From assembly GCA_003326195.1 (NCBI GenBank), contig LXQE01000159.1, positions 1 to 58,145 of the forward strand: 58,145 nt of DNA, in the 5' to 3' direction. Made by a program: the position numbers and the translations under genes. The notes under the pieces were generated by a model that had not been told where the DNA came from, did not search any database, and saw only the letters and a program-made list of their open reading frames with translations. Shown in pieces: positions 8,745 through 17,016 of this stretch (position 1 is its first letter; the number at the start of each line of letters is the position of its first letter). The DNA comes from Nostoc punctiforme NIES-2108. GTDB taxonomy: Bacteria > Cyanobacteriota > Cyanobacteriia > Cyanobacteriales > Nostocaceae.

Positions 8745-9463
8745 AATATTTATTTTGGGATTTTGATAATACACTAGCTTATCGTCAAGGAATGTGGAGT
8801 GAAACATTACATTCAATTTTAATATTGAATAGAATCTACAACATAGATTTAGAAGATATTCGACCATTCTTGAAGAATGTCTTTCCTTGGCACTCGCCTG
8901 AAACTTCTCATAGTTTATTGTTTAATGAAAAAACATGGTGGGAATACATGAATGAATACTTTGCAGAAATATATGAGAGAGTAGGGATAAATAGAAATCA
9001 GGCAATAAAATATGCTTTTCAAGTCCAAAATGAATATAAGAATATTGAAAAATGGCATTTATATGATGATGTAATTCCTACTTTACAATATACAATCAAG
9101 AATAATTATAAAAATATAATTTTATCAAATCATATACCTGAGTTACACGAAATCATAGACCAATTAAATATTACAGAATACTTTGAAAAAATATATACGT
9201 CTGGAAAAATTGGATATGAAAAACCCAACCTCAAATTTTATGCTCATGTCATCAATGATTTAAAGATTGAAAAAACAGAATGTGTAATGATAGGTGATAG
9301 CTACGATGCTGATATCGCTGGAGCATTACGGGCAGATATACAAGCGATTTTAGTCAGGAAGCCTAATGATAAAAATTATAAACTTTATAGTCAAGATTTT
9401 AGAGGAATACTAAAAATAATTAGAAAAATATCAACTATTGAAGAAAGCCTTTTCGTGAATTAA
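8741..9463 (+). CDS. HAD-superfamily hydrolase, AT-rich
   Basis: A 240-residue HAD phosphatase. Motif I is FWDFDNTLAY with nucleophile Asp7 and general acid Asp9. Motif II is IILSNH. The motif III Lys is in GYEKPNLKFYAH. Motif IV is MIGDSYDADIAGA. The helical insertion after motif I is of the C1-cap (phosphoglycolate phosphatase-like) kind. The start overlaps the flavoprotein stop by 4 bp. The coding sequence is strikingly AT-rich (in 9061-9120 only 10 of 60 bases are G or C) and lacks HIP1 sites, unlike the flavoprotein before it. Substrate unknown; it may dephosphorylate an intermediate of the cluster or do damage repair. Confidence 0.85.
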   Translation: MKYLFWDFDNTLAYRQGMWSETLHSILILNRIYNIDLEDIRPFLKNVFPWHSPETSHSLLFNEKTWWEYMNEYFAEIYERVGINRNQAIKYAFQVQNEYKNIEKWHLYDDVIPTLQYTIKNNYKNIILSNHIPELHEIIDQLNITEYFEKIYTSGKIGYEKPNLKFYAHVINDLKIEKTECVMIGDSYDADIAGALRADIQAILVRKPNDKNYKLYSQDFRGILKIIRKISTIEESLFVN

Positions 9464-9471
9464 AGAATTGA

Positions 9472-10167
9472 ATGAGTTATAAAGCCATAATTTTCGATCT
9501 CGATAATACACTATTAAATTTTGAAATATGTGAACGTCAAGCTATTCTTGGTGCCTTGGAAGCTTGTACAATATCTTTAGATTTACATGGAATAAGTGAA
9601 AATCTTTTTCTGCAAGTATTTGAAACTTATAATTCCAAGTATTGGAGACAGCGAGAAATTTTTTCTCCTAGTGAGTTAATCGAGATGTCTTATCGAAGTA
9701 CACTTGCTGAATTAGATATACAAACAGATCAAATCAGTAATCTTAGTCAAAGTTTTTGGCATATTTTTAATCATTTTGCTGTAATGGAACCTGATGTAAA
9801 TGAAGTACTAACTGTTCTCGCCGGTAATTATCGTTTGGCTGTCATCACCAACGGTTTTGTATCAGCACAACTACCAAGAATGCAAGCTGCTGGAATTGAG
9901 CATTTTTTTGAGGAAGTTGTAGTTTCTGAAGCAATTGGTTTTGCTAAACCATCTCCTAAGATATTCCATCATGCTTTATCTAGGTTAAATTTAACACCAG
10001 CAGAAGTTATTTACGTTGGAGATTCTCTAAAGCACGACTATGCGGGAGCAACACAAGTCAAAATGGATTTTTGCTATTACAACAGAAAAAATCAAAATTT
10101 ACCACAAGAAGCAAAACCAAAGTTTATGATAAGTGAACTCTTAAATTTGCTGGAATTGTTTAACTAA
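9472..10167 (+). CDS. HAD-superfamily hydrolase, YjjG-like
   Basis: A second HAD phosphatase, 231 residues, starting 8 bp after the first. Motif I is IIFDLDNTLLNFE (Asp9, Asp11), motif II is LAVITNGF, motif III is GFAKPSPKIFHHAL and motif IV is IYVGDSLKHDYAGA. The architecture and the cap start (ERQAILGALEA) resemble the YjjG/noncanonical nucleotidase and HAD-IA group (variant 1 with third motif). It is not a recent duplicate of the preceding HAD gene, because the two share little beyond the motifs. Two consecutive HAD enzymes in one transcription unit suggest two phosphorylated intermediates, or one housecleaning and one biosynthetic role. Substrate not determinable. Confidence 0.87.
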   Translation: MSYKAIIFDLDNTLLNFEICERQAILGALEACTISLDLHGISENLFLQVFETYNSKYWRQREIFSPSELIEMSYRSTLAELDIQTDQISNLSQSFWHIFNHFAVMEPDVNEVLTVLAGNYRLAVITNGFVSAQLPRMQAAGIEHFFEEVVVSEAIGFAKPSPKIFHHALSRLNLTPAEVIYVGDSLKHDYAGATQVKMDFCYYNRKNQNLPQEAKPKFMISELLNLLELFN

Positions 10168-10245
10168 CAAATTTTTTATTTATTCATTCATCTAAAATTA
10201 AATTTTAAATGGTTTGTTGTAAATTATTTTGAAGAATTTTATAAT

Positions 10246-11028
10246 ATGTCTATATATAATTCAATTGGTCAACAATACTCAAAAACTCGCGTTCCTGATA
10301 TCCGCATTGTCAATAAATTAATTGATTTACTCAATTTACCCAAAGGTAGCATTATTGCTGATATCGGCGCTGGTACCGGTGGCTACAGTCTAGCGCTAGC
10401 CAATAAAGGATTTATTGTTAATGCTGTTGAACCTTCTGTAGTTATGCAAAAACAAGCAGTAGAACATCAGCAAATTAAGTGGTTTACTGGCTATGCAGAA
10501 AATTTACCTCTATTAGATAACTCTGTTGATGGCATTGTAAGTATCCTAGCAATTCATCACTTTTCTCATCTCGAAAAAGCTTTTCAGGAAATGCACAGAA
10601 TAATTAGAGATGGGGCAATAATTTTGTTAACTTTTGATATTAGATTAGCTCAGAAAATATGGCTTTATGATTATTTTCCGTTTTTGTGGGAAGATGCGTT
10701 GCGATTTTTACCACTTAATGAACAGGTTAATTTAATTCAGAGTAATACTAAAAGGCGTGTTGAAGCTATACCTCTTTTATTACCATACGATTTATTTGAT
10801 TTATTCGCAGCAGCAGGCTGGAGGCGGCCAGAGTTATATCTTCAAGCAGAAGTACGTGCGGGAATATCATCTTTTGCGTTAGCAAATCAAGATTTAGTAG
10901 AGCAAGGAGTAAAGTTACTTGCAGCAAATTTAAGTAGTGGCGAATGGAGCAAAAAATATGGTGATATTCACAATTTGACAGAGATTGATATAGGCTATAG
11001 TTTTATCCGTGTAACGCTGGATAACTAA
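10246..11028 (+). CDS. Class I SAM-dependent methyltransferase
   Basis: A 260-residue protein with the SAM-binding motif I ADIGAGTGGYSLAL (about 38-51). The acidic end of strand 2 is NAVEPS, and motif II/III is VDGIVSILAIHHFSHLEKAF, as in the Methyltransf_11 (UbiE/MenG-like) group. The N-terminus (YNSIGQQYSKTRVPD) is that of many small-molecule methyltransferases in this group. It lies 78 bp after the second HAD gene and 24 bp before the GNAT gene on the same strand. Substrate unknown. The AT-rich composition and lack of HIP1 match its neighbours. Confidence 0.87.
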   Translation: MSIYNSIGQQYSKTRVPDIRIVNKLIDLLNLPKGSIIADIGAGTGGYSLALANKGFIVNAVEPSVVMQKQAVEHQQIKWFTGYAENLPLLDNSVDGIVSILAIHHFSHLEKAFQEMHRIIRDGAIILLTFDIRLAQKIWLYDYFPFLWEDALRFLPLNEQVNLIQSNTKRRVEAIPLLLPYDLFDLFAAAGWRRPELYLQAEVRAGISSFALANQDLVEQGVKLLAANLSSGEWSKKYGDIHNLTEIDIGYSFIRVTLDN

Positions 11029-11052
11029 ATAATTGTAATTTCAAATAAAATT

Positions 11053-11514
11053 ATGACAAATAAAGTTAGTGTAGGTGAAAAAATTAAAATTAGACAAGCT
11101 GAGATTAAAGATGTAGAGAGAATTGCTAGTCTTTGCGAACAACTTGAATATTCTGTAACAAATCAACAAATAGAGCAGCGCCTTACTAAAATTAAAAATA
11201 ACGATGCTCATATTGTCTATGTTGCCACTTTAGAAGATGAATATGTAATTGGTTGGGCGCACGCTCATATTTGTGACTCTATAGTTATTCCGACTCCAGC
11301 GATTCTTTTGGGATTAGTTGTAGATAAAGATTATCGTCATAGTGGAATTGGACGTTTTTTGATGCATCAAATTGAACAGTGGGCTTCTCTGGCTGGATGT
11401 GATAGTGTTCTGTTACGTTCTAATATTAAACGCAAAGAGGCTCACTTGTTTTATGAGAAAATTGGCTATACCAATATCAAGCAATCATTAACTTTTCAGA
11501 AGAAATTGATTTAA
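11053..11514 (+). CDS. GNAT-family N-acetyltransferase
   Basis: A 153-residue GNAT enzyme. The acetyl-CoA binding segment is LLGLVVDKDYRHSGIGRFLM, in which Arg96-His-Ser-Gly-Ile-Gly101 is the Q/R-x-x-G-x-G loop. It is followed by the motif B region SVLLRSNIKRKEAHLFYEKIGY, the usual C-terminal ending. The N-terminal strand KIRQAEIKDVERIASLCEQL fits the family. It is the last gene of the 5.9-11.5 kb cluster. In such settings GNATs often detoxify or tailor a small molecule, but here the substrate is unknown. Confidence 0.87.
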   Translation: MTNKVSVGEKIKIRQAEIKDVERIASLCEQLEYSVTNQQIEQRLTKIKNNDAHIVYVATLEDEYVIGWAHAHICDSIVIPTPAILLGLVVDKDYRHSGIGRFLMHQIEQWASLAGCDSVLLRSNIKRKEAHLFYEKIGYTNIKQSLTFQKKLI

Positions 11515-11925
11515 TAAAAAATATGCAGTGCGATCGCTCTCTCCTGTAGGTTGGGTGGAACGTAGTGGAACCGAACACATAATATCGGGAAAACAGAAAA
11601 TCTTCACTATAATAATCTCTCAATTTATTGGATAAAATTAATGCTAAAGCTATTTTATATATTTAATTATTTGCTAAGATTAATATCCCTTGATGTTGGG
11701 TTACGGCGCAATATAAATTGTTCATTTGTTGCCAAGATACTAATTTGCGCCTCCATCCAACCTACACAGTTTAAGATTTTTGGCGCTAACCCAAGCGTAT
11801 TGGGTTTTGGGCTTATCTGAACTGTATTGAACTATAGGTGATGATTAATAAAGAGACTTGCAAACAGTAAACGTTACTTGGTAGTTTCTCTAAATATTCT
11901 GAGGATTACCATTTGCAAGTAAACT
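11515..11925. other. Intergenic region with possible MITE-like inverted repeat
   Basis: This 411-bp gap between the GNAT gene and the convergent mutS2 contains TGTAGGTTGGGTGGA at 11545-11559. Its near-perfect inverse complement lies at 11752-11766 (one mismatch), bounding about 220 bp with no coding potential. The ends resemble the GTTGGGTT-type dispersed repeats common in Nostocales. A further 9-bp inverted repeat (ACTTGCAAA/TTTGCAAGT, 11856-11864 and 11912-11920) lies just past the mutS2 stop. No gene is evident. Confidence 0.4.
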
Positions 11926-14331
11926 TTATTTTATATGAACAACGGTAACACCAGTGCCGCCATCTGCTTGTTCTGCTGGTTCGTAGTTGTTCACTCTAGG
12001 ATGCTGTTGCAAAAAGGCGTGAACTCCTTGTCGCAGTTTCCCAGTGCCGTACCCGTGAATAATCCAGAGTGGGCCTGTAGCTTCCGAGATGGCTTTATCT
12101 AAAATGTATTCGGCATCAGCCACCCGTTTTCCACGCAAATCGATGGTATTTTGGGAAGTCCGAATTTCTGGGACATTTTGTGGTGGGGGGGTTACTGCTG
12201 CTGGGGCTGGTTTGGCTTTAACAACTGGTTCGGGTTTTTGACCATCTAGAGATTCTACATCTTGCAACTTCACGTTCATCTTCATTAGCCCAAACCGAAC
12301 GCTTAACTCCCCATCTTCATCGGGGGCGGTGATCACATCTGCTATCTGTCCCAATTTTGGAATGCGGACGCGATCGCCTACTTTGGGCATAAACCCAGCT
12401 TTTGGTTTTGCTGGCGTTGCTGGCTGATATTGCTGGCCAATTTGATTCAAAGCATTGGTGGCTTGCTGGGCTTCTTGCGCTGTGGGCGTACCTTTCTGCA
12501 AGCGGCGAATAACTTGGGCAATTTCACCTTTTGCTTGGGCGATCGCCTGTTGGACTGCTATTTCCTGTGAAGCCCGCAAACTGCTTTCCCTTTCTTCCAA
12601 GCTTGCGGCTTTTGCGGATACTTCTTTGTATAAACGTTCCGCTTGCTGCAACAAACTTTGGGCTTCGGCTGCTTTGGTTTCCTGGCGACGGCGCTGGGCT
12701 TCTAAGCCAGCAATTACTTGGTTGACTTCATCTGTGGCCTCTCCCACTTGGATTTTCGCCTCTTCTACCACTTCTGGTTTTAATCCCAGGCGTAAGGCAA
12801 TGGTTAAGGCATTAGAACGTCCGGGGATGCCCCACAGCAAACGGTAAGTAGGCGAGAGAGTACTTTCGTCAAATTCGACAGAGGCATTTTCAAACCGCTC
12901 GTCTTCATATTTCAGTGCTTTTAGTTCGCCGAAGTGAGTGGTGGCGATCGTTAATTGGGCATGGTTAGCGAGATATTGCAACAAGGCAATCGCTAAGGCA
13001 CTTCCTTCAACTGGATCGGTTCCTGCGCCGACTTCATCGAGTAAAACTAGGGAATTGGGCATGGGGCATGGGGCATTGGACTCTCCCTCATCTCCCAATG
13101 CTTCTAAAATCCGACTAATCCGGCGGATGTGTCCAGAGAATGTGGATAAACTTTGCTGTAAGGATTGTTCATCGCCAATATCTGCCAGCACTTTATCAAA
13201 CCAAGGAATTTCCACTGGTTCGCGGGCGGGGACAAATAAACCCACTTTGGCCATCAATGCTGCTAACCCCAAGGTTTTTAAGGTTACAGTTTTACCGCCA
13301 GTATTTGGCCCGGTAATGGTTACTACCCGAATTAGCGGATTGATCAGCAAATTTACAGGAACTACTGGTTGCCCTTGTTCATGCTGTTGTTGCCACACTA
13401 ACAAAGGATGTCGTAAGTTCCGTAAGGTAATGATTTCCTTGTCTTCACGCTGGATAAATCGCGGGGGATTCGCTCCTAGCCAGAAACTATAGCGGGATCT
13501 AGCGGTTGCCATATCTAAAGTGGTGGCGATCGCTAATAATCTCTCTAAATCTGGTTTGACTGCGGCGACTTGTTCAGTCAAAATACGGCGAATCGCTTCT
13601 TCTTCCCCTTGCTCTCTTCGGATGATTTGCCGCAGTTGGTTGCCTAGAGGTACTACCGAATTAGGTTCTACGTAAAGGGTTGCACCACTCGTTGAGGTGT
13701 CGTGAACAATACCAGGGATGGCATCTTTTTGCGGTGCTTTTACGGGGATGACAAAGCGATCGCTGCGTTGCGTAATTAGCTGTTCTTGAACTGCTCCAGA
13801 TTTTGCCTGTAAGATGTTTTGCAGCTTTTGGGTAATTTGGCTGCGTAATCGCCGCAAATCTGTGCGAATTTCTCCCAGTTTTTGACTGGCGCGGTCAGTT
13901 ACCTGGGCCCGTTCATCAATACATCGGTGAATTTCTTGTTCTAGTTCTGGATAAGTCCGTAAATCGGCAACTAACTCAGTCAGTATTGGTAAATCTTCCT
14001 GATTGTCGATGACACGGCGCAAACTTCTAGCACCCGCGAGGGTGGTGGCGATCGCTAACAGTTCATCCCCTGTCAAAACTCCACTGCGTTCTGCCCGTTC
14101 TAAGGAATCGCCAATATCTTGAATTCCCTCAAATGACAGTCCCGTAGTCAGGCGACTTTCCAGTTGGTAGACTTCTTTGGTTTGCTCTAACAACTGTTCG
14201 CTTTGGGTCTGAGAATCGGGTATTTTCAGATGACGCGCAGCTGTCGCCCCCAGCTTAGTTGCCGCGAAGGTGGCAAGGTGCTGGCAAAGGCGATGCCATT
14301 CTAATAATTCTAAGGTTTCAGATTGGATCAA
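11926..14331 (-). CDS. mutS2: Endonuclease MutS2 / ribosome-collision ATPase
   Basis: An 801-residue MutS2. The N-terminal clamp region starts MIQSETLELLEWHRLCQHL. The ATPase has Walker A TGPNTGGKTVTLKTLG (about residues 342-357) and Walker B SLVLLDEVGAGTDPVEGSALA, followed by ATTHFGELKALKY. A long coiled coil and a KOW-like region (PKVGDRVRIPKLGQIADV) follow. A C-terminal Smr nuclease domain starts at about 725 (IDLRGKRVADAEYILDKA, with HGYGTGKLRQGV). MutS2 splits collided ribosomes and/or suppresses recombination. Immediately before Walker B the chain contains ESNAPCPMPNS, encoded by heptamer repeats (13055-13079) that look like an in-frame repeat insertion. Its neighbours give no operon. 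Confidence 0.95.
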   Translation of the reverse strand: MIQSETLELLEWHRLCQHLATFAATKLGATAARHLKIPDSQTQSEQLLEQTKEVYQLESRLTTGLSFEGIQDIGDSLERAERSGVLTGDELLAIATTLAGARSLRRVIDNQEDLPILTELVADLRTYPELEQEIHRCIDERAQVTDRASQKLGEIRTDLRRLRSQITQKLQNILQAKSGAVQEQLITQRSDRFVIPVKAPQKDAIPGIVHDTSTSGATLYVEPNSVVPLGNQLRQIIRREQGEEEAIRRILTEQVAAVKPDLERLLAIATTLDMATARSRYSFWLGANPPRFIQREDKEIITLRNLRHPLLVWQQQHEQGQPVVPVNLLINPLIRVVTITGPNTGGKTVTLKTLGLAALMAKVGLFVPAREPVEIPWFDKVLADIGDEQSLQQSLSTFSGHIRRISRILEALGDEGESNAPCPMPNSLVLLDEVGAGTDPVEGSALAIALLQYLANHAQLTIATTHFGELKALKYEDERFENASVEFDESTLSPTYRLLWGIPGRSNALTIALRLGLKPEVVEEAKIQVGEATDEVNQVIAGLEAQRRRQETKAAEAQSLLQQAERLYKEVSAKAASLEERESSLRASQEIAVQQAIAQAKGEIAQVIRRLQKGTPTAQEAQQATNALNQIGQQYQPATPAKPKAGFMPKVGDRVRIPKLGQIADVITAPDEDGELSVRFGLMKMNVKLQDVESLDGQKPEPVVKAKPAPAAVTPPPQNVPEIRTSQNTIDLRGKRVADAEYILDKAISEATGPLWIIHGYGTGKLRQGVHAFLQQHPRVNNYEPAEQADGGTGVTVVHIK
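13055..13079. repeat. Heptamer repeat inside mutS2
   Basis: About three and a half tandem copies of the gggcatt/gggcatg heptamer, the same unit as the intergenic arrays near 26.35 kb and 28.0 kb. Here it lies in frame within the mutS2 ATPase domain, encoding NAPCPMPN just upstream of Walker B. Confidence 0.75.
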
Positions 14332-14528
14332 GGTTTCAACATCTAATCTGAAATTATCGTAACAATTCTAGCTCCTAGATGGCTAAATCTTAAAGGAGAA
14401 AATTTCGCTTTATTCAAATCAGCCAGATAGTGTGTGGTAATCACCAAGTAAGAAATAGCACGTCAAGCTATCTTTCTTGAGAAATTACCCTAACACAAAC
14501 TGTCATCGAAAACAATACAGAAAGTAAT

Positions 14529-14828
14529 TTAAGTAGCGACTATTTCCTTCACCAAAACGTAAGGCTGAACGATGAGAGTATTAAATCGCTTACTGCGCTC
14601 AAGATTCCATTCTCCCACCTGTACTGTTGTGGGTTTGGTAATTAGTTGCTCATCAATCCACTGTTCTACTGATGGAATATTATCACTGGCGATCGCTACT
14701 CCAACATCCACTAAGTTTAACTCCGGTGCTACCAAAATTACTGCATCTCGTTGTACATGAGGAATTAGCCACTCCCACTCTGCCTCATCCAAAATTTCTG
14801 TTAATTCCGCTTTTAAATCCGACATCAT
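14529..14828 (-). CDS. DUF2288 family protein
   Basis: A 99-residue protein with the features of DUF2288: an N-terminal LKAELTEILDEAEWEWLIPHVQRDAVILVAPELNLVDVGVAIA and the later WIDEQLITKPTTVQVGEWN. The family is small, soluble and widespread in cyanobacteria and proteobacteria. No function is established. The charged amphipathic helices and the regular length suggest it is complete. It lies on the same strand as mutS2, 197 bp upstream of it, and downstream of the AI-2E-type transporter by about 105 bp. Confidence 0.85.
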   Translation of the reverse strand: MMSDLKAELTEILDEAEWEWLIPHVQRDAVILVAPELNLVDVGVAIASDNIPSVEQWIDEQLITKPTTVQVGEWNLERSKRFNTLIVQPYVLVKEIVAT

Positions 14829-14933
14829 TCTTCAATTTGTCTTGGCTAATAAATTATTTTACATTAATTGCTACTTTTAAAAACCCCCAACTCCTGTAAG
14901 GACACAATTAATCGCGTCTCTTTCACCTTTTAG

Positions 14934-16019
14934 CTAAACTTCTGACTTCATTTCATCAATTTCAAATAAAGATACAATTACTCCCGCAATTGGAATAGAT
15001 ATAAAAACACCTAATAATCCTGCTACTCTCGCACCTACTAGCAAAGCAAAAAATATCACTACAGGGTTAAGATTTAGCGCATCTTGCATAATTCGAGGCG
15101 AAATCAAATTGTCTTGTATCTGCTGGAGGACAATACAAGCTATCAAGACTTTCAATGCTAACCAAACACCTTGAGATAAGACAAATAAAGTAATTGTGCT
15201 TACTCCTAATGTCGCTCCAATACCAGGAATAATATCAAGAAATCCGACTATTATTGATAATATCAAAGCAAAAGGTACTTTTAATATTAAGAAAACGAGG
15301 AAAGTTGTACTTGTGAGAAATGCACTTAATAATAACTGTCCTCTAAAAAATCCTAAAAAAGACCGTCTGATTATATTTGTAAATCTATTGCGGCGATGTT
15401 TGGGGACTATTTTTAAAATCAAATTCCATAATTTATCTCCATCTAATAGCATGAAGAAAGCCACAACTGCAATCAAGATAAAAGTTACAAAATTCGTCAT
15501 GAAACCTTGCAATATAGCCAAACTAGTCACAAGACTTGATACAGCTTGATTCCGCAATTGTTCTTCAATGAAACTTAAATCTATTTGTAAATTACGGCTT
15601 CGCAAAAATGCTTCTAGTCCTTCTAATAAAGGTACTAAAGAATTTAAAAACACAGTGATACTATTAATTAATTCTTGTCCTTGAGATAAAACCGTTAAGC
15701 CCACGGTAATTATCAGACCGCCTATAATCACAATACTGAGTAAGAAAACTAAGCCAACAGCTACACCGTGGGGCAAAAAACGCCGCAGCCCTTGTACAGG
15801 ATAGCTGAGTAAAAAAGCCAAAATTGCCGCAAATGTAAAAATAACAATGACTGCTTCAAAGTAAGCTAAAAGCTGTACAATTGCCCAGCCAGAAGCAACT
15901 AAAAGCAAAAAGCGGACTAATGCCAGATTATTTAATCGCTCCCAAAAATTCTTGGCTTCAAAGCCGCTCATAATGCTGTTTAGAGTGAAATTGCTGGTAG
16001 ATTTGCCTAGCAGTTGCAT
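14934..16019 (-). CDS. AI-2E family (PerM/YdiK-type) membrane transporter
   Basis: A 361-residue inner membrane protein with about eight hydrophobic segments. It begins with two N-terminal helices (LALVRFLLLVASGWAIVQLL, and FEAVIVIFTFAAILAFLLSYPVQ). The C-terminal half is typical of the family: GFLDIIPGIGATLGVSTITLFVL (the P-x-x-G family loop) and LNPVVIFFALLVGARVAGLLG, ending in a hydrophobic helix and SLFEIDEM. The family includes the proposed AI-2 exporter TqsA and various Na+/H+ antiporter-like members. In cyanobacteria the substrate is generally unknown. Met18 (MSGFEAKNF) is an alternative start. Confidence 0.88.
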   Translation of the reverse strand: MQLLGKSTSNFTLNSIMSGFEAKNFWERLNNLALVRFLLLVASGWAIVQLLAYFEAVIVIFTFAAILAFLLSYPVQGLRRFLPHGVAVGLVFLLSIVIIGGLIITVGLTVLSQGQELINSITVFLNSLVPLLEGLEAFLRSRNLQIDLSFIEEQLRNQAVSSLVTSLAILQGFMTNFVTFILIAVVAFFMLLDGDKLWNLILKIVPKHRRNRFTNIIRRSFLGFFRGQLLLSAFLTSTTFLVFLILKVPFALILSIIVGFLDIIPGIGATLGVSTITLFVLSQGVWLALKVLIACIVLQQIQDNLISPRIMQDALNLNPVVIFFALLVGARVAGLLGVFISIPIAGVIVSLFEIDEMKSEV

Positions 16020-16110
16020 TTAAGCACAAAGTCTAATGTCATTGCTAGAGCAGATTGACCTTAAACATACAGAGATTAAGGGGCGATCGCTACCTCCCTA
16101 AAGCATATAC

Positions 16111-16222
16111 AGCAGTTTTCTTTCGTATGAAGTACAAAGCTACTGGTTTGGAGGCAGGGGGCAGAAACTCTTTATATTATGATTTTTAATCCTGCATTTT
16201 ATACCTTATTTACTTGCAAACT
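16111..16222 (+). repeat. Dispersed repeat, copy 1
   Basis: About 110 bp that matches, in opposite orientation, 38308-38418. Shared blocks include ATGAAGTACAAAGCTAC, AGAAACTCTTTATAT, TCCTGCATTTT and the end TTGCAAACT. Neither copy lies in a recognisable gene. It is a candidate small non-autonomous element or dispersed structured RNA. Confidence 0.7.
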
Positions 16223-16244
16223 GCGTTATCTGAGCTTGTCTAGC

Positions 16245-16883
16245 CTATCGCCCTAAATCATGCATTTCGTTAATTACCGTGGCACACTTTTGTGTCAATC
16301 CTTCCAATTCCTCTTTATTACTGGAAGTGGGAGCATCAATCAAGTTACCAATTCTCACAGTGATGGGAACTGCATGAGGTCGGGACGAGCCTTTTTGTAA
16401 AATCTTCTCAGTACCCCAGACACTTACTGGTAATATTGGGGCTTTTGCTTTCGCCGCTAGCAGCAATGCGCCTCTTTTGGGGTCTGTAATTCGACCATCT
16501 GGGGTACGAGTACCTTGCAAGAAAACACCGACAGCCCAACCATTATTGAGATATTCTAGGGCGGAACGGATAGCATTGCGATCGGCACTTCCTCGACTCA
16601 CCGGGTAAGCACCGTACAGTTTAATCGCTTGCGCCAAAACAGGGATTTTAAATAACTCTTCCTTAGCCATGTACGCCACAGGACGACGTACACAATTAGA
16701 GACAATCGGTGGGTCAAAGTAACTAGCGTGATTACTTACTACTAATAACGGCCCTGATTGGGGGACATTTTCCGTACCATGAATCTGGCCCCGAAAGTAA
16801 GCGTGAAGCATGGGGCTGACTACTGACCATTTAAAGGCGTGGTAAAGTGCCAGACTGATAAACGGTTCGCGGTTTTTGTCCAC
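16245..16883 (-). CDS. plsC: 1-acyl-sn-glycerol-3-phosphate acyltransferase (PlsC-like)
   Basis: A 212-residue lysophospholipid acyltransferase. Motif I is VVSNHASYFDPP with His52-x4-Asp57, and motif II is AYPVSRGSADRNAIRSAL. Motif III reads VGVFLQGTRTPDG, in which the usual Glu of EGTR is Gln, a variation to note. Motif IV is APILPVSVWG. It uses acyl-ACP or acyl-CoA to convert lysophosphatidic acid to phosphatidic acid at the membrane. It is on the same strand as pepA-plsX-fabH-fabD but is separated from fabD by a giant kinase gene on the opposite strand. Another PlsC-like protein is encoded at 31.1-31.8 kb, so which is the main enzyme is uncertain. Confidence 0.88.
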   Translation of the reverse strand: MDKNREPFISLALYHAFKWSVVSPMLHAYFRGQIHGTENVPQSGPLLVVSNHASYFDPPIVSNCVRRPVAYMAKEELFKIPVLAQAIKLYGAYPVSRGSADRNAIRSALEYLNNGWAVGVFLQGTRTPDGRITDPKRGALLLAAKAKAPILPVSVWGTEKILQKGSSRPHAVPITVRIGNLIDAPTSSNKEELEGLTQKCATVINEMHDLGR

Positions 16884-17016
16884 AGAAGATAATGCAAATC
16901 AAACTGAATTTAGCATAAGCGATCGCAAGACCCAGAGCAAACGCAAAAAAGCTGTGCAGATGAATTGGTTCACCATTTGGGAATACTAAATCCATAAAAT
17001 ATTAGGATTTTGCAGT

